From positions 505,943 to 569,942 of the forward strand of contig VZSF01003927.1 in assembly GCA_013398295.1 (NCBI GenBank): a DNA stretch of 64,000 nt, given 5' to 3'. The notes below the pieces were generated by a model, which had not been told where the DNA came from, searched no databases, and saw nothing but the letters and a program-made list of their open reading frames with translations. A program made the translations under genes and the position numbers. The stretch is from Chionis minor. Its lineage: Eukaryota; Chordata; Aves; Charadriiformes; Chionididae. Shown here piece after piece: positions 48,901 through 60,090 of the stretch (positions within the stretch are counted from its first letter, which is position 1; each line of letters begins with the position of its first letter).

Positions 48901-51900
48901 ATTTACTATGGAACAGATCCACAAAGGGGTTTAGCATCATTGCCACAACGCGTACCTTTCCACCACCTCAGGGAACTGACAGCTGTGAACAAGGCAATGT
49001 AGTTCCTATTTCAAGGTGTTGCAGAGTTAAGTAACTGAAAAGGATTTCCACAAAAGCAGCACATCATTTGGAAGGCAGTTAAACTAACAAGGAAATTCTT
49101 CCTTAAACTACAAGCCTTTTGCAGGGTAGAGGCATTTCTTTCTTAAAAGGAGATTGTGATTTAGAGATTTTCAAGATTTTTCTTGGAATTCCAAGGGGTT
49201 TTTCTTGGAATTAAAGTGTACGTTAACGATTTCTCACAAACCACAGCTAGAAGAGGCAGCAGAGTAGCAAGGAAGATTTTTTAAAAAAATGTTTACACTT
49301 TGGGTGTCAAAATCTGGCTTTCCTACGGTACGCTATGCATAAATTGCAAAGTTACAGTGATTCTCAGTCCTGAATGAATTCGTCTGTTTTTAAGGGAGAA
49401 AAACTGTAAACTGAGCACACTCAAAACAACAGGGCAGTGGTAAAGATGGGTCCAATTATACAATTTTTACAGCCACTTTTTAAAGCAGAACCATACCATT
49501 TGAGAAAACCAGTGTGGCAGGTAACTTGTCTGAATGTTCAGAAGGGAAGGTTGCTGTAAATTAAACAGCCTTCAGCAAGTGCACATTTCAGAAAAGGTTC
49601 TTTTTAACATTCTTCTAATCAATTAATTACTGCCAATTGCTTTTCACAGCAGGCTGATTCTGGATCAGGAACAAGAATGTAGCTCTCCGTTACAATCAGA
49701 GATTCTCCTTCATCAGTCCAGCAGACATAATTTTAAAAATATGCAACCTTCAGGTACCCGATTAAAAGTTTCTTAGTAGTAACCCTCTGAAATTAAGACC
49801 TTGAAGATTACTGCTAGACAGGATGTGGAATTACACTGAGAAATAGTCAAAGACTCTCACTCCTGTATAGTCTGTGCAACTTCTGCTGCGTGTGATGAGT
49901 CATCCCACCAGGAGTCTGGAAACTTGCAGGGGGAAAAAAAAAATCAAAATCACTAAACAAGCTAAAGGCTGCAGCTCTATTGTCTTTAAGATGAGACATT
50001 GTGCATAACTAGCTTGAGTGGCTGGAGTAATTCTGTCCCACCACTCAACTAACACATTTCCTGTAGCACTTCCTTCTATCACAGTCAATGGAATTTGGCA
50101 GAGATCAAAATCAGGTCACCTTCAACTATGCCAAGCCCTGCCAGCTTGAGCAAGGGGTGATAAATTAATGAAAACTAAAAGAAATCACGTATGTTTCTAC
50201 CTAATCAGAAAAACAAACATCCTCTTTGCTATCATAATTTCTTCGCAGACCAAAAGCACCATGATTCAGTAAATGACACATAAGGTAGAATGAAACTCTG
50301 CAGTATGTGTCAGCACTTCAAGGAGAAAGGAGACTGTGGGGACACCTGGCCGCATATGCTTTGACTGCACTTCCCCTTCAGTACTTCATCCTTATCATCC
50401 TTGTTAACATCAGCATATACATGCAGTATCTTTATGGGGAGCTGTGTTTGGCCAGCACTCTGTAATAGAGAGACGCCTGAAAATATTCCTACATCACAAT
50501 ATGGCAAAATACCATCCTGGAGAAAGAGAATGGACTTCATTCTAGGAGTTCTTTAATCCTTGATACCTCCCCCAAACTTACAACTGCATCTGAATTTAAG
50601 ATAGCTCTGAGCTATGCCAAGTGTTACCAAGCCAAAGTTGGTGAGCTGGCAAGAAATATACAAGAGGAGCCATCTGTAATCCTTCAAAAAACCACACTGA
50701 CTGTATCTTTCAATTGTAGAGGTTAATCCTTACATCTGTGTTCCTCCCTCCACCTCTTCCAAGTCTGTGTCCTTCATGTAGCCTGGAAGCAGAATGAATA
50801 ACCTTTACACTAAACAGATTATCATCAGACTACTCAAAAATATGAGCAAATCTTGCTGCAAATTCTTTTGAGTATTTCATTATCCCCGTCACAAAATTTA
50901 AGGCTCTGTAACTAGACATTATTTATGGCAGGTATTATCACTATCTGGAGATTTGCATATTGCACAATGAAAGGGATACAATCCAATCACAGAGCACACA
51001 TGACCCAACGCTGCTGTTTAAGGCATCTTATTTGAAGTACAAAAGAAAACTGTGCTGTGATTCTTTGGCATGGAAGTCAATCAACCCACAGTCCCTGTCT
51101 CCTCCCATGTCTTCAAGCAGCTGTTCCTATAGCCTGTCCTATGGTCACGCGTTTCATCAGGCAGGAACGATGGATTGAGACTTCATCGTTCTTTTCCACA
51201 GGGAAACACTGAAAGGACAAGTAACTGGTAGTTTACAATCAGGATCAAAAAGACTAAATGTGACTATTTTATACAAGATACACTTTTACACAACATGAAT
51301 AAGCATACCATAATACTGACTCCCACATAAAACTTATGTATCCCACAACACTGCAGTCTGCAATGTCGTAGAAGGCTCTATGTATAGAAATGGTATGCTT
51401 AGGGTCATTTCTGTGAGATACGAGAGAAAAACAAAATTATGTTGAGTATTATTCAGTTTAGAAAACATTACTTTTTTTCCCATGGATTCCCTAAAATACA
51501 TGAAACTACTGGTAATTCTACTGGTTTCTGGTCACTGTCTAACAAGAAGGAATGACCTTAGAGATGAAATACTGCAAAATTGATGGCCTTTCCAGGTGTC
51601 TTTACTGTTGCCTACATATCTGGTTAAACAAAGACACACACAAAAAAAGACCAGAAGAATAAAAGAGATGGTAAATGTAAATAGTTATTCATACACAGAT
51701 TGCCCTGCTCAGCTGCTTACACAGAATAGAAAACAGTGGCAGCAACTCAGACACCAGGCTGGTTTGGGAAGGGTTTAAAAGGTGACTGGATATTCCACTT
51801 ACTCTCTTATTTTTTGGACTCTAGTAATATCCAAGTAGATACAATCTACAAACTCCACGAATTTCAGCATCAGAAAAATATTACCAGCTAAAGCTTTTGT

Positions 51901-53589
51901 CAGTGACCTAATGATGTTATCTTCCCTCCCTTTTCCTGATATTAAATAGAAAAGAAATCATGTTTTATCTGAACACATGATGTAGATTGTTTCAGATACC
52001 AAACTGCCTTTAAACTGAAATGGAGTCAAAACAAATTGTGCTCATTTCAACAGGGCAATTGATGCCCCTTTTACAAAGCCAGGTCAACAGTTCCTTGAAG
52101 TGTACAAACAATAAGGAATGTTTTGCACTTTGGTGCACGAATTTAAAAGGATCTAAGGTTTCATCCCATTCATACCACACACCAGTTAATGTCTGTTTTC
52201 AGGCACCTGGGTCCCTCCATCACACAAAACATGACCTGCTAAGAATCAGCAGTGATTGAAAAAAAAAGTATGGGATGGGACAAATTTGTGCTGGTGAATT
52301 TGTTTGCTTCACGAGCTGAGGTCTAACAAAGAAGTGTAATAGCAATGAGTCACTACAGAAGCGAGCAGATCAGCTTCCATGTGTGAATCATTCCAAAGGA
52401 AGCTGGGATGCCTGTATATGCCAAGGCCTCCTTTGAGAAAATAATGTATTTTGTGATGTATGTTGTCTCTCTATGTAAGTATTGGGCAATAGTTTAATCT
52501 CAAACAGATCAGTTTTCCAGACTTTAATTTATTAATAAAGCATTAATAAGCAAAAATATGAAATTCAGAAAGCTGTCCACCACAGCACTTAACTTGAAAC
52601 AGGAATGTAAGATTATCAAATCCTCACATGATTTGAGCAATACTGCTTCTTTTAAAGTGTATGTGAGTTATAGCTGTTGGAACCATCTGTTTACTCAAAT
52701 ACAGTGTTTGGTAACCTTAGCAATAGTTTATTTATTTAACGCACCACAGGTCAGCCTCTCAAGTTTGTCAAACTGGGGGCAGTTTCTTAAACAGTAGCAG
52801 AGTGCAATAAAGAAAAATCCGATCTATGGTTTTGGGTCTTGAACTGGGCTATGTATGTTCAATAATAAAGAACTTCAGTTTCTCACATGCTGTTTGTCTG
52901 GGAGATTTCAGCAGCACTTAACAAAAACACAAAACAAAACACAACACCCTTGGAAACAAAATTAGTTAGTCTGGTTGCCTAACCAATTGATCTAGGAAAT
53001 TCTTGCCAAACACTCATGTCTTACTGTCCCTTCCAAATTTTAAGAGTTTTTAATCTTTTTTAAATTTGTCTGTAAAGTGACAAAGCACAGCATTATGCTG
53101 GATACCTCATCAACAGAAGTGTGTTTTGGGAACCACTAAATTTAAAACTGTTGCACGGCACTTTGCCCTTGACCTGTATCATTCAGAAAGCCAAGCACGC
53201 GCACGTGACCGAGAGGCTGGGCAGACACTGAGTAACATCTAGGAGAAGGCTGTCAAAACACAAGGTTGATATAAGCAGGATGCTCGAAACTTGCTTCTCT
53301 TTGAGACACCTCCTAAAGCGAGTGCACACTGGTAATTCCTGAAGTTTTGGTATCTTTCACCCTCACGCTGTGGGAAATAAAAATAACAGTTTATTGATTT
53401 GGTCTGCTTTCCTGATGAGGAATTGTTCTCCCCTCCCCTGCAGTTATTATCTGACTTCTGCTTTCTTTCAGGGCTTTGAAGTTTTCTTCTCTTTATAAGA
53501 ACAGATTCAGAACCTCCTATGGTTTGAAAAAATAGCAGTGCAAATGAGGCATTTCCATTTTATTTAAAACAAACTCTGACACCAGTTAA
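42994..53589. other. Long unique AT-rich non-coding stretch
   Basis: About 10.6 kb in which I see no gene or classified repeat. Landmarks are a duplicated 22-bp unit with an internal palindrome at 49177-49212, an A/C-rich tract at 52918-52950 and a CACGTGAC motif at 53202-53209. Open frames are at most 88 codons and unrecognised. Confidence 0.6.
49177..49212 (+). repeat. 22-bp tandem duplication with internal 14-bp palindrome
   Basis: tttttcttggaatt occurs at 49177-49190 and again at 49199-49212, a period of 22 bp. The first copy continues into ccaag, making cttggaattccaag (49182-49195), which is self-complementary. Confidence 0.85.
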
Positions 53590-54245
53590 GGACAGCTTGC
53601 GGAAAGTCTGTCATCTGCAGGGGCACCCTGGGGCAGCAGCATCTGACGGCAGCAGGGCTGTTAGCCTGCTGCCAGCTCCAGAGGGGCAGCGCAGGCGGGC
53701 ACGGGGAGGGGAGAGGAGGGCAGAGAGCGGGGACAAGGGACCTGGCAGGTGGGATGAGTGCCAGGTGCTCCGGACACTCCTGCCCAATCTGCACATCCCT
53801 CCTGACAGCTGAGGTGATTCCGCCCTTCAGGACTCCTCAGGCAAAGGAGGGGAGATGGTACTGGCTGGATGGGTGCCTTAGCAGGCAGGCAGGCAGCAGA
53901 ACAGGCTGTGGTAGACGTCTCTACCATGAGAGGAAAAGCCAGGTCGCTAACATGGCCACGCTCCTCACAGACCTGTGCCCCCTGCACAAGCCCTAAAATA
54001 CCACTTGCTCAGCAGCTCTCACTGGCTCCAGCTGGTGAAGGATACTATAGAGGGGACCAACTATGGAGGTAAGACCTGTGCAGAGGTATGGCTTCCAACT
54101 CCAGCTTCTCCTACCACAGTAGTTCCTCCACTACACCCTCCTCTGGCAGCCAGGAGAGACAGGAGGCATTTCTTTCGCTCCCCTTCCCTACAAGGCCAGT
54201 GACGTGGCACCATGCTGCCCCAGAGCTCATGAAAAGGCCTGGCCA
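53590..54245. other. GC-rich, CpG-poor island
   Basis: Base composition rises sharply over about 650 bp (ggggagaggagg and ctgcctgcctgc-type words), including a (GGCA)n run near 53881-53899. CpG dinucleotides are few, roughly a dozen by eye. The stretch is therefore not a typical unmethylated promoter island. Several overlapping frames of 60-108 codons are open on both strands, which GC-rich DNA produces by chance. I recognise no protein or repeat family. Confidence 0.6.
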
Positions 54246-56756
54246 GAAAACTGAAAGACGCCTCATTTATCAAGGTTTCTTTTATAAGACCCTGTTACTG
54301 TGACTTACAACTGCATTTCTGTAAGAATCTACTCAAATTTGGCTGAAATAAAAATCCATATTTCACATTTCTTGAGTGGGAATACATAGCTCAGCAGACA
54401 CGCTCCCAGGCACAGTGCTCTGGACACTTGCACTCCTCGTGGGACCTGACATTGCAAAAGTGAGTAGTCACTGAATGCCACCTGAATGCAAACTGGTATG
54501 ATAGATCAACCTTAAAATTGGGTGAGAAACCCATGGCAAGAATTTGGAAGTGAGATTAAGCTGAGCTGGGTGGCTCAGAGGCAGGTAATACATGACCAGA
54601 ACACATCAGAGAGTGGCGACCAGGCAAGGGCTGGGAGCAGAAGAGAGACTTGGGTTTCATGAGAGGTCTACATCAAGATTACGTTGAGAATGAGACCAAA
54701 ATGAAGAAACTGGATAGAAGAGACTGGGACTGGACAAGGAATCCGAGTAGGGGACAGATAGGCCTGTAACAAAGACAGGCAAAAGTTAATGAGCAGCAGA
54801 GTTAAAGCTAGCAAAAACTGGACAGAAAAGCAAGTATCTTCCCAAGGATACTCCTGTACAAGATGCAGACTGGAACCCTGGCCCCTGAATACCACTGTTT
54901 CTCTGATTTCTGAACATACCCATCACCAAAAAGCCTGTAAACAGTGTAAGTATCAAGATAACAGCATGTGACATTTTTGTATTTCCACTGTGCTTTACAA
55001 AGAATTTCCTTTCACCTGTCTGTCAGATGAGGACTAGGTCCACCTGTAGGAGAAGTGAAAACACATGCCATGTTCTCAAACCCAGTGCCCAAAATGAGTG
55101 GAAACTTCTGATCTTAGCAGTTCTACATTTCAATTTCCTTCCTCTAGTAACACCCCCCTCTTACCAAGATACTATAAGAAACAACGAGGCATTCCAGGAC
55201 TGCAGAAAGAAGAGTGGAAGAAATCCACTCTGAAAATGACCACTTGATACACAGAACAGGATTTCATTAGTATACACTAAAATAACCCGAGGCCATCCGT
55301 TCGGCTGCAAAGTAGGAACAAAATTAAAAACAGTCTCCATGTTAAATGAAGGCCACGTATGTTTTACTGTGAATGCCACAGAAAGCTTCTGGAGAAAACA
55401 GCCCATTTCCATATAATTAAAAATAATGTCCCTATGCCCATGCCTAAGGAGACTGAAGCTTCATTCTGGCATTCCCCAACTATCGCAATCAGATATTTTA
55501 ACATCAGATACCCTGCATCTGGGTATGCATTTAGACTTAGATGGATGAGTGACTGTGAGAGTCCATAATGAACAACACAAAGCTGAAAGGTTAATTTTTC
55601 AAGGCCTTGTAAAGAGCAACTTATAATACCTTTACATTTTCCAGAAAAAAAAAAAACCAAACAAACTTACTAACATAAAGACCAAATGCTTGAAAGTGTC
55701 AAGAAAATACACAATGCTGAAAATGTTATGTTTATAAGCAGATACTAACAACTTGTTTATAACACTTGTAGGAACCAAGTGACCTCTATTTGCTAGAAAA
55801 TAAGTAATCTTTAACCACAGACATTTATGCTGGACATTCAAACAATCTGCGGTTTTAGCACGTCATAATGATCTGCAGAAAGAAAGTTAGGAAAAAGTAA
55901 TCTTGAAGACAAGGATTTATTTCCCAAAGAAAAATATTAACTATTACTGGATAATAAAAATATCTATAAGCCAGGAGTTATTTTTAGCTGAAAACAATTC
56001 GTTCTAAGGAAGTGCAACCAGATGTGCGTCAAGAATGATAAATGGAATGGGGATTTATGTGCACCATAAATGTGAAGCAAGGATTGTAGTCTGGTGTGAT
56101 AACAAGGGAAGAACAAATGATTATGTTTAGAGGTACCAGTAAACCCAGTACAGTTTCCTGTACATTAAACTTCAAAATATTCCAAGGTCATCAAACCTTG
56201 AAAAGACAAAGTGAATATTTCAGCATTTTCAGTAGATGAAAAAAATAACATTAAAGAAATTCTTGCACCTGGTATAAACATCACTCCTACAATGCAATAG
56301 TTTTGATTAAGAATGTCCTATGGAAGTCATTCAGATAAAACAATGTATGTAGTGTTCTAGATATATCTGTATAGTGTCCTACAATGTTGATATAATATAT
56401 AACATTATTCTTAAATTGATCTGCCTTTTTTTTTTTTACTCAGTGCATTTGTTTAAACACTTCATCTCTAAAATGTCATATTCAAACAGAAAGCTTTTGA
56501 CTACATTGGAGTTAAACACAGGTCCCATAATTCTTGTAACAGAAATGCAGTATGAACTTTTGTTATAGGGATAGCCCTGCGAGGGCTGTTATAACCACAT
56601 ACAGATGAAGGCATTGAGGCACACTCCTGCAAGTGACCCAAGAGAGAAGGATGGAGGTAATTCCACATTCTGTACTCTCATTTCTAAACTGTCCCATTAA
56701 AAGGAAATAGAATTAATTGAGCTCTTCATCTTTGTAGAACAGTTACTGTAAGGGCC
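54246..56756. other. Non-coding DNA, possibly with an old decayed repeat
   Basis: About 54480-55020 has a purine-rich, repeat-like texture ending in 'cactgtgctttacaaagaat', reminiscent of old SINE/LINE tails, but no family can be assigned. The rest is AT-rich with an A/C tract at 55643-55668 and a T-run near 56429. No gene is supported. Confidence 0.45.
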
Positions 56757-57052
56757 TGGTTAAGGGCTGAGGTTGTCCCAAAGCTGCCGCTCCAGCTGTG
56801 CCCCAGCCATGCCTCCGGCTGGCAGCATGCAGCTCACTGATGTAGACCTCACCCTCAGGCTGATGTCCCGTCCCAGCCTCGGCCCATCCCTGTCCCCAGG
56901 GAAGTGCCTGATGCCCAGGGCTGCCACTGCTGTCCCACTCCTGGCTGGGGCAGTGGGATGGCCCTGGCCACCAGGCCCTGCTTGCCCCCATGGGGATGCC
57001 TTGTGCCTCCCGACTCCCCAGCCCATGGGGAGCAGCACCCTAAGAGCTACCA
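56757..57052. other. Sharply bounded GC-rich, CpG-poor island
   Basis: About 300 bp of roughly 60-65% GC by eye is flanked on both sides by AT-rich DNA, with abrupt edges after 'agttactgtaa' and before 'accatataac'. Only about five CpGs are present, far below expectation for this composition. Frames of 82-97 codons are open on both strands, a side effect of composition. It could be a decayed transposon insert, an old minisatellite or an exon of a non-coding RNA. No splice pair or family match lets me choose. Confidence 0.6.
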
Positions 57053-59524
57053 TATAACTACTAGTTTCTTTCTATTTTGTTTTTTTTGGGGGGTGTTGTG
57101 AAGGTGGATTCTTCCCAATTTCAAATTAATGCGAAATGCCAAGCAAAGCAGGTGGTTTTTTGGTTTTTTTTTTTCAGCAAAAGTCAATTTTGGTTCTAAA
57201 CAAAATGAAATATCCTTTCAAAAATGCTTTGTAGGAGTTGCCATTTCAGACCTCAGCCTCCCTTTCTCTCTCGATTATGGCCCTGTTTGTTCTGCTTCCC
57301 TGATACAAGCAGCATCACAGTCTCTTTTCCCTGTACGAACACCAACTCATCATGGGAAACAATAATTAGAATCCATCATGGGAGATGCAGTTTCACAGGT
57401 AATTCTGACCTAACAGAGAAAATGGGGAGATCAACCCTTAGACCTTGCTGAGAATTGTCCTGTCTGGTATAAATGTTGTATTTCTAGGCAAATAATGACC
57501 AGTTGGTGATCACATAATCTGCATTCTGGGATGGCTTTCCAACTCTTTAACTACTAAGACCTTAAAGTCTAGTATTTAAACACCTTGAAACCATTTTTTC
57601 CTAGTCTTGAAATAATTCAGGCTTACTATGTAAATCCAGAGCACAAATAGCTGCTCTGGTTAGCTGGTGTGAAAATGCATCACATCTTCAAGGACAGCAA
57701 AAGCCCCAGGAGATCAAACAACAATAATTTTTAAAAGCAAGTAAAAATAACCAACTGAAGAAAGCAAGAAGTTGGCTGACAGAAACCTAAGATCACTTAA
57801 GGACTACTGTAGCTGTTCCTCCTTCCCACATACAGAAGTTTTAGCTAACAAACAAATACACTGGAAAAGAGTTTTTAAAGTGCAAAAGTTGTAGAAGAGC
57901 AGCTAGTGGTAAACTAATGACTACAAAAAAGGCAGTTTTCAGAGAACAGCTGAAATTCCAGGTTCTTACAAGTCAGAAATTTGTGTAGGAGCTATTGGAG
58001 GCTTTTCAGAACTTAAACCTGGGTTACCTGAAATAGCTGTGCCTACGTGCTTTCTTCTGAAATCACAGGACTCACCACCTTTTGGTTCACTCCAAGAGGA
58101 TTCCTTCAGACTTCAGTGACTAAAAGATTTCAACTACTGCAATTGAAACGTAAAGCAGGGACTTTATTACAAGAAGTAGTTGTTTTTCAAATGTTGGTGA
58201 CTACTTGCATGCTACAAGTTTCAGAGCAAAAACATCTTAAAGTTGTTCTTTCTTAATGTTATAGCCAACATACGTACTTACTGATAATAGAAAAAAAAAG
58301 TTGTAACAGTAAGACCACCTCAGTTACTGATGACGGTAGTAGCAGCAATAATTATACCCTGCCCACCTTTTGTGTCTCCCTCTTCCCAGATTCCTATGTT
58401 TTACTTTTGTGTTTTTGTCAGAGCAGAGAGTTTAAGGGACCTTTGCCCTTCTGTATCTCAGCCTCAAAAAATAACGGTGAAAGGAAGAGTGGAAAAATGC
58501 TGGAATTGCTGATGGCTTCTGTGGTGAGACAGTGTTTGCATTTCTAGAAATTCCAGTGTCACCTTGAAGAAGTGCAACTCTTCAGCCAAGCCTTCCCTCA
58601 AAAGTGCACTAGACTAGACCATGCATTTTAAAAAGATCTAAAGGGATCATCACCGTATGATTTTCAAAATACTAAAGTAAGAGACCATGAACGAATCTGA
58701 CAGGTCAGATGTAAGAAAAAGGAAGCGTATTTCTGCAGATTTTTTTAAATGCAAAACAAACAATTTTTTTTTTTTTTGGAGTCAATAAAAACCTGCAGGG
58801 ACAGTTAGAAATATTCTTTTTGTCTGTGTGTGTGGAAAGGGGCATTATCTAAAACAAAATGTTTTTTCAGAAAAAAGGGTTTCACTTTCCTATGAAACTT
58901 TCTTTTTTGCCAAACATTATAAAGAAACTAATTCAAACAAGCTTGACTTGCATTTCAGATTACTTACAATAAATTTACAGACCTTCCAGATATGGGCAAC
59001 AAGGTACTTGCAAAGTTTTGGTAATACAACATTTTGGCAGATAACAATGGACAATGCATCAACTTCCTTTAGTACCATTAAATTGACTTTCAGCACCTTA
59101 GCCAGTATAATTGCACGCAATCTTGGAGAATGTGTTGTTTCAGTAGAATTATCATAGCTTTTATAGTAAACATGGTTCATCTCCAATTATTCTACACCAC
59201 TACTCTACACAAATACAGCCACTTTCATTTGTCAGTTGGTACTATTAGAATGCACCAAGGATAGCAGTAGTGTTGCCCTCTACATTCTTATCCTCTACGC
59301 TTTTTTCTTGCTGAGATTACTTTCTTTCATTTGTTTTCATTATCTACGAACAGCAGCTATACACCATCCAATATTTCCTTGGCTTATAAGAGCATCTCCC
59401 TCCTGGGGAACCAGAGTAAGTTATATTTACAGATGGATTTATATTTTAGAGATAGCTATAATAATTAAGCAACCCCTGACACCTGGTACCATCCACGAAG
59501 GCCCTCTGTTACTTACTAATGGAT
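57053..59524. other. Unique AT-rich non-coding DNA
   Basis: No gene is recognised. A pair of catcatggga motifs lies at 57348-57357 and 57374-57383, the second inside a ZNF143-like context. T/G tracts lie near 57070 and 57150-57176, and a run of 15 T near 58765. A 109-codon plus-strand frame (58828-59157) overlaps an 89-codon antisense frame and has no domain signature. Confidence 0.6.
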
Positions 59525-60090
59525 GATACATCAAAAGCAGCATGGCCAGCAGGTCAAGGGAGGTGATTCTGCCCCTCTACTCTGTTCTCATAAGTCCCCA
59601 CCTGAGGTGCTGCATCCAGCTTTGGAGCCCCAACGTAAGAAGGACACGGACCTGTTGGAGCAGGTCCAGAGGAGGGCCACAAAGATGATCAGAGGGCTGG
59701 AGCACCCCTGCTATAAGGACAGGCTGAGAGAGTTGGGGTTGTTCAGCCTGGAGAAGAGAAGCCTCGGGGGAAGCCTTATAGCAGCCTTCGAGTATCTGAA
59801 AGGGGCCTGCAAGAAAGATGGGGAGGGACTTTTTACAAGGGCAAGTAGTGAGATAGAATGAGTGGTAATGGCTTCAAGCTGGAAGAAGGACATTTAGACA
59901 TTAGGAAGAAATTTTTCACTCTGAGGGTGGTGAGACACTGGAACAGGTTGCCCAGGGAAGTTGTGGGTGCCCCATCCCTGGAAGTGTTCAAGGCCAGGCT
60001 GGATGGGGCTTTGAGCAACCTGGTCTAGTGGGAGGTGTTGATGATCTTTAAGGTCGCTTCCAACCTAAACCATTCAATGATTCTGTGAAG
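59525..60090 (+). mobile_element. CR1 LINE, 5'-truncated, best-preserved copy in the window
   Basis: About 565 bp of sense-orientation CR1. It begins in the ORF2 region ('catggccagcaggtcaaggg') and passes through 'caggtccagaggagggccac', 'ggctgagagagttggggttg', 'ttcagcctggagaagagaag', 'cactggaacaggttgcccag', 'ctggaagtgttcaaggccag' and 'gatgatctttaaggtcgctt'. It ends with the tail 'ccattcaatgattctgtga'. Compared with the other copies, block preservation is high, so this insertion is likely among the youngest here. It is 5'-truncated, as usual for CR1, and cannot move itself. Confidence 0.96.
59554..60028 (+). pseudogene. Broken CR1 ORF2 (reverse transcriptase polyprotein) C-terminal remnant
   Basis: Three frames are needed to follow the protein. 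The first carries an SREVILPLYS-like stretch from 59554. The frame then shifts near 59633 into one reading LLEQVQRRATKMIRGLEH and RLRELGLFSLEKR. It shifts again near 59850, after which RHWNRLPREVV and GALSNLV are readable up to a stop at 60026-60028. These are the conserved motifs of the extreme C-terminus of the CR1 endonuclease/reverse transcriptase polyprotein, beyond the catalytic core. With both enzymatic domains missing and two frameshifts, it is non-functional. Confidence 0.9.

Noticed and set aside
53590..54245. CpG island promoter
   Set aside because: GC is high but CpG dinucleotides are few, and no exon or transcript start signal follows.
54480..55030. Purine-rich stretch ending in a tail that recalls old SINE/LINE elements
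   Set aside because: No diagnostic block could be identified; too decayed to name.
58828..59186. Overlapping sense (109 codons) and antisense (89 codons) frames
   Set aside because: Neither shows a domain, signal peptide or coding bias; both lie in AT-rich single-copy-looking DNA.
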